From Nemertoderma westbladi (lineage: Eukaryota > Xenacoelomorpha > Nemertodermatida > Nemertodermatidae), in NCBI GenBank assembly GCA_032718475.1, contig JAUCBJ010008359.1, positions 1-64,000 of the forward strand: DNA of 64,000 nt, written 5' to 3'. The position numbers and the translations under genes are program-made. The notes beneath the pieces are model-generated. The model did no database searches, was not told the DNA's origin, and was given only the letters and a program-made list of their open reading frames with translations. Shown here in pieces: positions 1 through 11,577 of the stretch (position 1 is its first letter; every line of letters starts with the position of its first letter).

Positions 1-222
1 CTGACTGACTGACTGACTGACTGACTGACTGACTGACTGACTGACTGACTGACTGACTGACTGACTGACTGACTGACTGACTGACTGACTGACTGACTGA
101 CTGACTGACTGACTGACTGACTGACTGACTGACTGACTGACTGACTGACTGACTGACTGACTGACTGACTGACTGACTGACTGACTGACTGACTGACTGA
201 CTGACTGACTGACTGACTGACT

Positions 223-245
<23 letters not shown>
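1..245. repeat. (CTGA)n microsatellite
   Basis: A nearly perfect CTGA tetranucleotide array of about 60 copies starts at the window edge and ends at a degenerate CTGACAGACTGAC. Its true length is unknown because it runs off the window. Confidence 0.98.
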
Positions 246-254
<9 letters not shown>

Positions 255-586
255 TGGTTGTTTTCTAACGGCCTTCCTAACAGCCTTAAAAATATCGTAT
301 TCAAATTACTTGCCACGGTAGGCCTAAAGTGAATTAATGATACCGTTACTAGTTTATCGATGATATTACAATAAGGATATTGTTTAAACATAAAAAGTAA
401 CTTCAGATATAGTAAACCAATAGCCAGCCACCACACACCCCACCCCCACCTCGACAAATAAATATTTGACTTTTTACCATTTTTCATCGCTCTACAGTAT
501 AGACCTAACTGAGCCCTTTGTTCCTCGCGCGAATAATTCTTATAATAATAATATATACTGTACAATAATATATCTTATTCCTTTAG

Positions 587-1080
587 GACTGGAGTTTACT
601 CTAACATTTCTCAATCACCAAAGATTCAACTTCACAAACATGGAACAGGGACAAATGTTCTTCTACGTTGGTGTTGTCATGGCAACCATTCAGGTGTCGG
701 TAACCCGTCGAATTAAACCCGGAACTGAAACAAAAGTTGTTACCATGGCGATGATATCTGTACTCATGGCATTCACTATTATAGGATTAAGTAGTTCCAG
801 AATAATTTTGTATATTGGATTATTTTTCCTGGCTATTGGTGCAGCTGTTGTAGTACCTTGTATGACAACATTGGCTTCAAACTTCGCCCCCGAGGCATAC
901 AGAGGTATTGCTTTGGGTAGCATGAGATCTATTGGTAGTCTAGCCAGAACAATAGGCCCATTAGCCACCTCTATAATCTACTGGAGTCTAAGTAGTTCGT
1001 ATTGTTACTGTTTGGGGGCGGTACTTATGTTAATACCTTTGGTGTTGCTTCAAAGAATACATTTTGCGCCCGTGGTATAA
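587..1080 (+). CDS. MFSD10: MFSD10-like transporter, terminal exon
   Basis: This is the last coding exon of a major facilitator superfamily transporter, best matched by recall to MFSD10 (TETRAN), a multi-pass organic-anion transporter. A polypyrimidine stretch and CTTTAG (581-586) give the 3' splice site, so the exon opens within codon G of GLEFTLTFLNHQRF. About 164 residues follow to TAA at 1078-1080. Conserved blocks are MEQGQMFFYVG, a RRIKPG loop, AAVVVPCMTTLAS, RGIALGSMRSIGSLARTIGP and the final LLQRIHF. Four hydrophobic segments fit the C-terminal transmembrane helices. Upstream exons lie outside the window. The open frame back to 466 is intron read-through and not coding. An AATAAA at 1208-1213 is a possible polyadenylation signal. 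Confidence 0.87.
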
Positions 1081-3658
1081 ATGCACTAATTAGATAAATT
1101 GGACTATAGGCCTACAGTATATTTTAATACTGCACCCCACCCCCCCCCCCCCCCCCCCCCCCCCTCCCCCCACCCATCTCTACATTAACTGTTTTTCTCT
1201 CTTAGGTAATAAATACATTAATGGCAGTATTTTAGTCAAATCAATATGAGTAATATAGAAGGAAACACAAATGCACGTCCCTCTCCATGGCAAGATCGTA
1301 ACCTGTTGAATTTATGCGTTTAATGTTTTGATTAGAAAAAAGTGCTAATTAAACCTGCTCTTTTCCCTTAATTACTTTATTAATAATTGGCTGAGATTGA
1401 ATTTGCGTAAAATTTTCACCATTTCTCATTTGAGTAGACCTAATAATGTAATAAATATATATTTATTTTAAAAAATTAATTTCATTATTTATCTGGAGAT
1501 TATAATATTATTACCGACATAAGAATATTAAATCCGAGAGAAGGAATCCGCTTAACCCCTTCTTTAGAGCCTATGACGTCCACTCCACGTCACCATGATG
1601 GACTAGACAGCACTAAGACGTGCAGTGGACGTGAAGCTGGAATACATGTTTTATTGGAAGGCTCTTGGAGTAGGTAAACTGGTGGAATGACATTTTAGTG
1701 CTCTTCATAGGAAAAATCCATTCTGTACTGTAAATAGGCTGTATTGTAGACTGTATTATTGGTGTTAGGTATATGGCGTAATGCCAACCACAGTACAGTA
1801 GTACAGACTGAAAGTAAGACCGACAGACAGACAGACTAGATTTATGTAAACGTGAAAACTGACAGCAGAATTGAAACACCAACCCTTAAAACCCCATAGC
1901 GAGAATATTAGTTAGTTTGTACTCTTTCTTAAGTCTCGACAGACAGGCTGGCAGAAAGACCGACAGACAAACATACTAGATTTATGTAAACGAGAGAACT
2001 GACATCAGAAATGAAATCAGCAACCCTTAAAACCCCCAGAGCGAGAATGTTAGTTAGATTTTATTCTTCTTAAGTATTGAAGGCAAACTGACAGAAAGAC
2101 CGACAGACTTCAGATTTGTAATTTTAGTTTAGGTTTTTGGGGGAAAAATCAAATCTTGTATTAGTTGCGAATTGGTTTCCCTAGCGTCTTAGAAGTTAAC
2201 CTACGCCGTCAAATATTCCGTAGAGAATTATCAAATTTTTACTTTATTTTCGGAACGTACGAATATATAAAATATCTCCCAACAAGTAACGGCTACTGAA
2301 CGTTCAAGTAGAATTTGTTTGTCTTGCTGTAATGCAGTAGGCCTAGGGCATCTGCATACAATAGGACTTTCTACAAATTTTTCAATGACACACATGTTGC
2401 GCTGAAGTGAGTACTTAGAGTCGTAAAATAACCATATGCATTTTAGAGATCATCTGTAAAAAAAACTTAATTTAGTACTACTGTAAAAACTAAACATTAG
2501 TAGACCACCATATGTCTGTTTAGTACATTAGGCCTACATTATTACTATATTAAAATAAATAATAATGCCTTACCCATTGAAACTTATTTGTGCACTATTA
2601 CTGTATCAGTACTGTATGATTACTATATCAGTCAGTAGGCTAGCCTACGGGGAATTCGTGTTCATTTAGCCTTAGCCTATTTCTGTATTGATTAGGATTA
2701 TAAAAACAACAAAGCAATTTTATCAAGCAAAATTTTCTGTTAAAATTTCATTTTAATCCTTCATAATAGGCCTATAAATTAACATACAGTATAATAAAGC
2801 AAAGTAGAAGACAGCAGAGTGGGTCTTTTTCCCTCAGCTACCTACAGTACTACAGCAGCCTTAGTGGCCGTCCCCTTTGGACACAATTCGAAGGCCCTAC
2901 TCCGCCGGGAGTGAGCCTATTAAATAATATCAAGCAAGCAAAGCAAACAGTCGGCCGAAGCCGGAGGCGACCCGAAGGCTCCTCTTTCGATAGCTGCTAC
3001 CCGAGGGTAGGGGTGGGCGCTACTCCTATCCCAAGATTTGATAATATACTGTGTAACAAAATTGTATTGTAACAAAATGTAACATATTGTATAATATTAT
3101 CATGATTAGTGAGATAGATGTGCAGGATGTTCTAGCTTTACACAGTAGGCCTACTGAACTAGCCTACTTCACGACTTCAGTTTCACATTGTGCAGTAGCC
3201 TACACTGAAGTACAGTAGTGGCCTACAGTAGATTAGATGCAGAAAATTCATAAACTGCAGTGAAATTGAGATGCATCCAATCGAGTAGTCCTGGTTAAAT
3301 ACTGTCAATCATTCAACTTTTATTCAGTTTGAATATATTTCTCCCAAATTTCCTATAAACTTTATCCAAAGTCTGTTTATTAAACAGAAGAAAACACCAG
3401 CGCTTGTATGCCCGACTGTATATATAGGCCTACCTATTTACCATAACGTGGAGGAATCCAACAGGTGTTTGATTGGTTTTGCATGCCTCCTCATGTGGAG
3501 ATTAATTGATGGTAATTTTCATAAATAATAATTTAGTTGTGAATTTCTGCATATTTAAAATGCATTAATTTATACACCCACGTAAAATGTTTATAACTTG
3601 AGATTTTGTCGGTCGAAGGGCAGTCCATCTCTAATTTATTAACTTAATCTATATACTG
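1081..3658. other. Intergenic region without recognised gene
   Basis: Holds the presumed 3' flank of the MFSD10-like gene, a poly-C tract (about 1135-1175), a diverged tandem repeat (1811-2115) and a GC-rich patch (about 2860-3035). The rest is AT-rich DNA with many TAGGCCTA and TACTGTA words. The short open frame at 1613-1882 (minus) shows no recognisable domain. Confidence 0.6.
1811..2115. repeat. Diverged ~135-bp tandem repeat
   Basis: The string GACCGACAGACA, then CTAGATTTATGTAAACG, then CAACCCTTAAAACCCC, then GCGAGAATNTTAGTTAG recurs twice in order (about 1815-1917 and 1957-2056). A third partial start is at 2094. Seen by eye; no coding content. Confidence 0.75.
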
Positions 3659-3660
3659 TA

Positions 3661-5217
3661 CAGTCCCTATCTCATTCTGAATATTATTTCTCAAACTGGG
3701 TATCATTTCTCAAACCTTTTACTAATGATAGTCAACGGAAAATATCAGTAGGTAAGACTGGGGTAAGAGTTGAGAAATCAGAAAGATGCAGCCAGCTCAA
3801 TCTAACTCAAACTAGAGTCTGGCGCCATGGTTTGAGTTAGGTTGACATCCAACTGTGCCATACTCAGCATTACCCTTCCTGTACGGGATGGATAATTACT
3901 CTGGTTGAGTGAGGCACCACATTGGGATGGGGAAGGGGCCTCTGTCTGTTGCTTGGGCTCTTGAGTTAATTACATAGGGTTGAATTACATAAGCTGGAAC
4001 TTGCGTGTGTCTCATAAAAGACATGTCAATCACGCAGTTCCTTTGTGGGCTCTACTAAATGTATGTTGTTAACTAAACCACACTGGCTCGGTCTGTTTGT
4101 AGAGAAAGTTTTAATTCTGGGAATATTGTTGTGGGAAATCGGTGCTCTGTTGTCTGTCTGTTTGATGTCAATTGGTGCCTTACAAGACATATCAGTTTAA
4201 AAATCTAATGGTTAAATAACAATTATTAGTGCATATGGGACCTCGGATTCCCCGTACTTAGTTCTAATTTAAGCCTCATGCGAATTTAGTTCCAATGGAA
4301 ACTAATTTAGTTCCAATTTAGGCGAACTTAGTTCCAATAACTGGAGAAAAACTAAAACGAATTTAGTTCCATTGGATGCGAATTTAGTTCCAATGGATGC
4401 GAATTTAGTTCCAATGGATGCGAATTTAGTTCCAATGGATGCGAACTTAGTTCCAATGGATGCGAACTTAGTTCCAATGCATGCGAATTTATTTCCAATG
4501 GATGCGAATTTAGTTCCAATGGAAGCGAATTTAGTTCCAAAGGGGCGAGCCACGTAATTGGCGAAGAATCTGTGACACTATTAAGAGGCTGGTTAAACAA
4601 TAATTATAAATAACTAACCCAAAACGCCCAACCTCCTAACGAAAACAATCTTATCCCAAACAACGCCCAAGCTCATAACCCAAACTACGCCTACATTAAA
4701 GTTAAATATTAAAAACATTAGCGAAATATACGCGACAGTAAAATAAATTTATAAAATTGGTTGGTTATATTATATGGTTATATTTTAATGTAAAATAACG
4801 TTAATATGTTATGAGTCATACATACTTAATAAATGTAATAAAAAAATTAATAAATCTTCAGTTTAATAATTTAGCATATAATTTTTTTATTCTGAAATTT
4901 AAAAATAAATTGAGTCACTGAGTCTGCAACTTAATTCTCACTGTCTACTGGAGTTAATTACACACAAACAAATCAAGTTTAGGGAATGTTATAACAGCAG
5001 GAGACCATCAAACCCGTAGGCAGAGTATAACAGAAGCGAGTGGGCCATTAAACACAGACAGACAGCTTGTTGTATGAATGCTACACAGTGCACAGTGGGT
5101 GGTTATGCGAGTTTGAGTTGGGTTTGAGTAAACCAGACATGGTTTGAGTTAGTAAGAGTGAGGTAAGAGAAAAGGTACCCAGTTTGAGAAACAGTATCTA
5201 GAATGAGATAGGGACTG
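3661..5217. mobile_element. Tc1/mariner-type non-autonomous element (TA target site)
   Basis: The left end CAGTCCCTATCTCATTCT (3661) is matched in inverted orientation at 5200-5217. The similarity continues inward through a TTTCTCAAACTGGGTA block, giving imperfect terminal inverted repeats of about 60 bp or more. TA lies directly outside both ends (3659-3660 and 5218-5219), as for Tc1/mariner-type insertions. No transposase frame is present, so it is a non-autonomous or MITE-like derivative. It encloses a 21-bp minisatellite. The superfamily call rests only on TIR and target-site form. Confidence 0.72.
4272..4545. repeat. 21-bp minisatellite
   Basis: About ten to eleven copies of GAATTTAGTTCCAATGGATGC lie inside the TA-flanked element. 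Because the unit length is a multiple of three, open frames appear on both strands (repeating LEL/SHP or MDANLVP peptides); these are repeat artefacts. Confidence 0.95.
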
Positions 5218-5219
5218 TA

Positions 5220-6190
5220 GTCGACTATATATACATTTATACAGTATTAGCGATTACATAATTTCATATCCTACTTTTATAAAAGTATACTCCACTTGTT
5301 CTGCTAGTCCGAGTTAGTGACTAATTATCTTGTAATACTGTAATTACGGTACTGTATGTGAATATGCAGTAGGCCTAGTATAATTGCAGTAGAGAACCAA
5401 ATTTTGGCCCAAAACAGTAACATTTCACCTCCTTGGAGTTCATATTCAAGGTAAATTATTATTATGTATTCATTGAATTAAATTATTGGCAGAGCATCAA
5501 ACATTGTAAGTTTCTCAATGGAGGGATTATACCCCTCCAGTTGTAGGCCTAATGACCTGTAGTTTCTATGAGAAAGACATAAACAATATGCAAGTATAGG
5601 CCCTATATGAAACGCCTATCGTTGCAGTAACTGTATATAGTATATTCATAAATAAAAGGCAATAAATAGGAGTATAAATTGTTACAATATTAAGTATTAT
5701 TTATATACATATTATATATATGTATATATAATAATATAATATTAATATATATAATTATATACATTATTTATATACAGATAATTATTATGCTACTGTATTA
5801 ACTTTTATATTTCATTACATTGAGAGCATTCTGCTGATTTCATTTAACAGATAACTACAGTAGAAAGATCCAGAGAGGAAAGGGTTGTTAATTTATTGCA
5901 TAAGAAATAAATATACTGTAGTATTACTGTATTATTTCAAGTCTTACTTTATTAACACTATGTGAGATTACAATATGCGAGGTGTTTTAAAATCCAATCA
6001 AATATTCCAATATAATAATGGTAATTTACTGTAGGTCTACTACACTACTAGGTCGAGGGAGTTCGGACAGTGTAAATGAGATCCTTCCATGCTTCCCGAT
6101 TCTCCATGCCATAGTTATCGCAATTTCATTTTTCTCAAGTTCAGTATCCCTTTAAAGCTGGTCTATATATGTTATACTGTAGTATAGTAG
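5220..6190. other. AT-rich spacer, no gene seen
   Basis: Contains a strongly AT-rich, TATATA-rich stretch (about 5695-5775) and no open frame with recognisable content. Confidence 0.6.
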
Positions 6191-6194
6191 TATA

Positions 6195-8329
6195 GGCTCA
6201 TTCCATGCAAATGTCAACCGCAGTGCCAATTTTGAAAAAAGTGAATTATTGCTTCTCATATAAATTTTCAGAACCGATATATGATGCGGTTTACGAATTT
6301 AATGCAAAAAACCGCATCAAAATTCGTTAACTTTCTGAAATCTGGTGTTATTCGGCTTTACCTCTCAAACTGCAAAAATACAGTTAACTGAGTGCATAAT
6401 ATGACAACAGCGTTTTATGAGTATTTTTTAGCAGATGGCAACGTAATAGAGTACTTTTCGAAGCAAAACAATCATATTTTCTACTGAAATCATTTGCTGT
6501 CAATTAAAACAACGTTGTGTCTAAAAATTCAGTGCTCATAATCTGCTTACATCATAATGTCCCGCACTTTACGCTGAACACCATATTTTGTTTGTACAGG
6601 ATAGACATACTGTATTATAATAGAATGATGATATGTCGTTTGTAAAGCACAAATATATGTATCATTAATCTGGGGTACTTAGTTTGTTTGTGGTGTTTCG
6701 TGTTATGTGGTAAACAGGTGTCCCGCACTTTACGTAAAGTGCGGGACAAAAAGTATAAATATCAAAGGATGTAGAGTAAGCGAGTATTTAGATGGAAGAA
6801 CTTCAACTGGAATAATCATAACAGACATAATAACTTCATATCAATATCTGATATTAAGACACTAAGAAAAAATGCATGAAAATCACATATATTTCAGTAA
6901 ATATACTCAAAATTCAAATTCCTATTTTTATTAGCTTATTCATACTCTGAATAATATTAGTAGGGCTGCCATTAACCCCTTCCTGGCTGGAGCGTACTGC
7001 ATATGCCACGGCCTAGACCATACATGGTAAGCTACTATTTATTAATGGTTTTATGGGTGCACTACAGTTCCAGGTCTAATCTGGCTATTTAATCTGTATT
7101 ACATTTAGGCCTACAGTGCACTTAAATGGTAATTTTACATAAGCCTAAAATAATATTGAACTGCCTGGAGGTAATACTGTAATACAGTAAGTAGGAGCCA
7201 CGCTGTACCAGGGCTTAGGCTAAGGCCACCAACAAAATGATACAAACAAATTTGCTATCGCCATGCCTACACTTCTGTTTAACTTACAGTATTAGGCACT
7301 ATAATATGTTAACCTCTATTTGTTTTTCTACTCCATTGGGGGGTATTCGTACATTGTCAGTGGTGGATGGCAGAACAGAACAATAATTTTGCGCCATTCT
7401 TTTCATGCTGGGGCCGACTTTGAGAAAGGACAATGACAAACTTTGTTTGAAACTTTGTTACGTTATTTATCGCAATATTGGAATGCTAGAATGGCATATT
7501 AAAGCCCGTACAGCCTTATGTTGGAGGCCTATTAATTATATCTATAATCCCCCCCACCCCCACCCGCCTCTTCACAACTGTGCATGTGCAATGTGCTGTG
7601 CACTGTACTAAAGGCCGGACCTCCAGTGGAATTGTATGCTTTAAATACTTGAACATTTACTTGACAGGCAGTCACATGTAAACATGTACACAGTACTGTA
7701 GTAAGGAGCTTTACAGGACCAACTACTGTAAGTTTGGTAGGTTAGGTTTAGTATTTTGGTTAGGATTAGTTGCATTGTCATTCATCTTTAAGTTCAAATT
7801 ATATGTAGCAATCTCACTGAAAAGTTTATAATTATCACTTATTTAGTCGGAATAATGTAATAATTAACGATTTAATGTGTTTATAAATGATAAAATCGCA
7901 CGTGTCCCGCACTTTACAGTGAAATGTCCCACACTTTACATGACTTTGCTGCACTTAAACTACTCCCCTGTTTCATTGAAGTTACCTACCAGCTTACTAA
8001 AGGCTAATCTATTTTCCCTATATATCTAGGAACATCATGAAACAAAACATTTCCCACTAACTTTACCCAATTCGCTGAACTTTAGCAATGAATTTGACAG
8101 TTGAGAATTTCACTTTCGTACGCGTCCCGCACTTTACAATTTTTTGAAGCAATAATTCTAAGACATAAACTGCTGCAGGTTTTCCAAACTGCGTTTTTAT
8201 ACAGAACCGATAATTGGTTTTTCTAAGAAACACAAGCATTATAATATTTTAGTTCATTTTCATGATGTACAGTACTAAAGTCTGCACAAAAAGTCGTACG
8301 AATATCCCGCACTTTACATGGAATGAGCC
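6195..8329. mobile_element. TIR element, ACTTTAC-motif family, copy 1
   Basis: The left end GGCTCATTCCATG (6195) is matched by its inverted copy ending at 8329. TATA lies directly outside both ends (6191-6194 and 8330-8333). The interior holds repeated GTCCCGCACTTTAC 14-mers: 6559-6572, 6720-6733, an inverted one directly abutting it, 7904-7917, 7926-7939 (one change), 8124-8137, and a last one lacking the G at 8305-8317 that merges into the right TIR. There is no transposase-like open frame. Two relatives with the same plan lie at 34027-36049 and 59718-61424. Confidence 0.85.
6720..6747. repeat. Perfect palindrome made of two head-to-head 14-mers
   Basis: GTCCCGCACTTTAC is followed without spacer by its exact inverse complement, giving a 28-bp perfect palindrome in the middle of the TIR element. 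This is the form expected of a dimeric protein-binding site, though no binding protein is encoded here. Confidence 0.9.
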
Positions 8330-8399
8330 TATAGTGTATAGTATAGTAGTAGTATAGTAGTAGTAGTACAGTAATAGTATAGTATAAAGTATGTATCTC

Positions 8400-9028
8400 T
8401 ATTGTTGCTACTCTCTATCCATGACCCAAGGTATTTGAAGTCGTCAACCTTCCTTCGTTGATTATTATCAATTAATTGTTGTCAATCAAGTTTCCATTAA
8501 CATTAAAAGTGATGAATTCGGTCTTCGTAGTATTTATATGCAATCCAACCTACTCAACATCCCTCCCCACTTTATTCAGTAGGATCTGTGCATATTCTAA
8601 CGTATATTAGAGAGCAGGGCGATGTCATCCGCAAAGTCAGTGTCTGTGACTTTCGTTGCCGGATATTTACTACTTCTGCGTTCTTGTAGTGTGAATCCCA
8701 GATCTTCACACTTTATGGCCGTCCTCGTTGCGTAGTCCAGTACAATTTCAAATAGTAATGACGCCAATATACTGTATCACGTTGCAGTACGCCAGCCAGG
8801 ATTGAGAAAAACACAGTTTCACCATCTGGTGTGGTGAGAGTATCTGAGCTTCTGTTTCACAATATATCAATCCAATGCCAGCGTCGATTACTTCTGGTAT
8901 TCCATAAGCTCTTAGGATTTCAAGCATTTTACCTCTATGGATGGAGTCGAATGCCTTCTTGAAGTCCACAAATGTCAGGACTGTGGGGAGATTCTTTAAT
9001 TTAATTACCCCACTCAGTCTCCGTAGCG
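8400..9028 (-). pseudogene. LINE reverse transcriptase, 3' portion (split by LTR element)
   Basis: On the minus strand the frame reads VDFKKAFDSIHRGKMLEILR (near 8920-8970), AYGIPEVIDAGIGLIY after it, and the polymerase block TDTDFADDIALLSN near 8610-8645. These are reverse-transcriptase blocks of a non-LTR retrotransposon. Frameshifts and stops break the frame, so this is a dead copy. Its upstream half continues at 22291-22660 on the same strand: the LTR element at 9034-22285 inserted into this LINE between the QNGFRPSRST block and the DFKKAFD block. Confidence 0.85.
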
Positions 9029-9033
9029 CAAGT

Positions 9034-10503
9034 TGTTCGCGCTTTTGAAGACCTTTAGCAGTTTAACCTGCCAAAATTTATATGTCTTTTAGTTAATTAA
9101 AACACCTTTAGCATACGACAATATTTTATGCTAATACACAAAACATTAGCCGAAGTCAGCCCATGCGCGATCATTCACCCGATGGATCTACACCCGGGAG
9201 GCTGAATTCGGATGCTTAAATTTTATTATTGCAGTGTAAGGTTGCAGTGTAAACTTACTGTATTATTCGATAGATCGTTATTAATTAATTTCTGACAGAT
9301 ATTATTGGCTTTCGGGAAATATTAACAGTTCCTTTAGGACGCGGCGCTCTATCTATTTAAACAGAACTAGGACTTATACTAAACGCAACGATACTGCTTA
9401 TGATTAAAGTATAAAGCGCATTCTTTAGGAAATGCTTTGTTACCAATCACAATCATACACACTATTCTGCCGACCGTCAGTAAATTTGATCACACTTAAA
9501 GAGAGCAGCAATTGACTCATGTAGTGTCTGCTAAATAACATTAGATTCAATACACACCACATTGATATAAATCGCAATTGTTATGTATAGCCGGTCTCTC
9601 TAACCTGTAGTGTATCAAGAAAATTGGGAAATTTGGGTGATTTATCCGTATTCTCCAAAGAGCAATATTTCCATCAACAAATAGATACAATTAATAACTG
9701 ACAGTAAAATAACAGTACAAACAATATGATTAATGCAGTTAAATTAAGTGAGTTAGTTAGATTGATTAATTAGTTAAGATTCGTTAGGTAACAGTTTATA
9801 CTTTCGATAATTTAAGCAGTTTTACTAGAGTTCTTCCCAAAAAGCCGGTGTTATGGCGAAAAATGGGAACACAACAACAGAATCATATAAAATCATATGA
9901 CTACTACCACTATACGAGTATACCAAAATACCCTTATTCCCCGAAGCTCCGTTCAACACAGAGGATGAGCATAGAGATAGGAAATTCAGTTCAGTAGCGC
10001 TGGGATAGGTCGAAATCAACGCCTACGCAAATTCTATTGGCCGACACGGACAGCAAGGCTTAGGCAACCTCCCTACGCTGGTTGGCCGATTAAACTGAGC
10101 CCAGATATCTCCACACAGCACATCAGCCAATAAGCTGGTAGCTTGCACTATTTTAGTTATAAATCCCTTTGAGAGTATTCTAGCGACCGGGGGGGAACTG
10201 GCCAGCAAAGGCAAACGTATCAGTTACAGTGTCCGAGTGGATATGGCGCCTTACACAATAGTGTTTGGTGGCGCAGGTTCGAATCCGACTAAAGGCTGTA
10301 GAAATTTCGCACTGTTGTGTCCCTAGGCAAGACACTTTAGACATTAGTGCCTACGTCAACCCAGCGGTATAATGGGAACCTGGCTTTGCTGGGGTAATGA
10401 TAATAAAAAGCGCTTTGAGTATGCCGAGCATAATAAAGCGCTATATAAATAACCAATATTATTATATTATTATTATTATAGTTATCCCACAAAAGCTTTT
10501 ACA
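9034..10503 (-). repeat. 3' LTR, interrupted by a SINE
   Basis: Matches the other LTR copies (21086-22285 and, inverted, the 3' part of 45389-46645). It is 1470 bp long because a 253-bp SINE with its target duplication sits near its start; without it the length is about 1.21 kb. The low-coordinate edge borders the CAAGT duplication. Confidence 0.9.
10227..10479 (+). mobile_element. tRNA-derived SINE
   Basis: The head resembles a tRNA gene: an A-box-like GTCCGAGTGGATATGGCGCC and a B-box GGTTCGAATCC. A middle part contains CCTAGGCAAGACACTTTAG, and the tail contains AAAGCGCTATATAAAT followed by an ATT-rich end. AGTTA is duplicated on both sides (10222-10226 and 10480-10484). The intact LTR copy at 21086-22285 shows the empty site. 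RNA polymerase III transcription is known for such SINE heads; here it is inferred. Confidence 0.88.
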
Positions 10504-10522
10504 CCGCTCCCAGAAAATGGGA
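10504..10522 (-). other. Probable polypurine tract of the LTR element
   Basis: Directly before the 3' LTR (element orientation) lies CTGGGAGCGG, a purine-rich stretch in the position where plus-strand DNA synthesis is primed in LTR elements. It is short and not perfect. Confidence 0.5.
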
Positions 10523-10581
10523 TTTAAGTCTATAAAATATACAAAATCACAGTTTCTAAAATATAAAAATACTCTAAACAG

Positions 10582-11577
10582 TTAGTCTTTCTTGCGCGGA
10601 CGGCGTTTACGCAGTTTTTTAAAGCTAGCAAGAGTCCTTTTCTCTTTGGGGCGAGCCACTTTACGAGGAGGGCTATAACTCCTGGGTGAAGGGTGCAATA
10701 TGATTGCATCAGAAGGTATGGGATTGCGATCGGTATATCCGCCGGTCGAAGTACCGGGTTGATTGACATCAACGTCCGGGGAGAGGGGTCTAACGGCTTT
10801 GAGAGCTCGTTTCAAGACAGCCGCTCTTACGGGTCCTTTACGAGTGGTCTGAACGAGGGCCGTGGGTGGACCATAGGCAGTTAGAAACTTCCTTGGTTTA
10901 ATGGTTCTTTCCAGCTCGCGTTCGCGGGCTCTGTACTCGTAAGGCCGTCGATATACTTCCTGTAACTCAGGGTGTGAGTTGACAAATAAGTCTCCATAGG
11001 CCGGATCTTGACGGATAAAGTTTATTAAGTTATACGAATTGATGTCACTCGGATTAATGCTCCTGAGGAATTTGCGTACATATTTGGTTGAAATACATTC
11101 TCCAACGCGCTTCAATAGTTCATAACTTGATAGGCGCGATTTCTGCTCGACGGAGGCAAACAAATAAGGATGGAACGCATAAACTCCTTCGTAAGCGCGT
11201 CCAGGATAATAGCGATGGCGTGAATCACAATGTAAATCAGCGTTCGCTTCCCAAGCTCTGATATAACGTAGTACAATCATTTCATCTACGCTCTCTAAAT
11301 CATGGTTAAAGGGACAATCAAAGCTGGCGTGTCCTTTTAATTGACAATGATGGCATTGAGTCATAAATTGGGGGCAGACAGCAAAAATGTGCAAATTATT
11401 AAGCCGACAATATGCACAATAGATTTCCATCGATGGTTGCTCGTGGAAATAGGAACAAAGATCGTTGGTGTCCATAGACGTAATATGGTCTCTCGATGCG
11501 CACAGCCGACAACGTTGTCTAGAAACATAATTGGCATGGCGATAATCATACGCAGTAAGACACTGGGAACCTTGATA
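10582..11577 (-). CDS. Accessory cassette ORF3: zinc knuckles and basic tail (readthrough frame)
   Basis: Function unknown. The frame begins directly after the TGA that ends ORF2 (11578-11580) and stays in the same reading frame for about 330 residues. Its first ATG (11475) lies inside the first Cys/His cluster, so independent initiation would lose part of that cluster. Three Cys/His clusters follow one another: CRLCASRDH with a distant C, CAYC-x5-H-x4-C, and a regular CCHC knuckle CHHCQLKGHASFDC. Then come YYPGRAYEGVYAFHPYLF, a segment with KYVRKFLRSINPSDINSYN, and a proline-rich C-terminus ending KKLRKRRPRKKD, a basic tail that could bind nucleic acid. It ends about 80 bp before the 3' LTR. 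A diverged homologue is at 55940-57028. A nucleocapsid-like role is an inference from the knuckles. Confidence 0.72.
   Translation of the reverse strand, partial: YQGSQCLTAYDYRHANYVSRQRCRLCASRDHITSMDTNDLCSYFHEQPSMEIYCAYCRLNNLHIFAVCPQFMTQCHHCQLKGHASFDCPFNHDLESVDEMIVLRYIRAWEANADLHCDSRHRYYPGRAYEGVYAFHPYLFASVEQKSRLSSYELLKRVGECISTKYVRKFLRSINPSDINSYNLINFIRQDPAYGDLFVNSHPELQEVYRRPYEYRARERELERTIKPRKFLTAYGPPTALVQTTRKGPVRAAVLKRALKAVRPLSPDVDVNQPGTSTGGYTDRNPIPSDAIILHPSPRSYSPPRKVARPKEKRTLASFKKLRKRRPRKKD

Noticed and set aside
4302-4600. Open frames on both strands coding for repeated LELNSHP or MDANLVP peptides
   Set aside because: They follow from a 21-bp minisatellite whose period is a multiple of three; open in several frames at once and without any start context.
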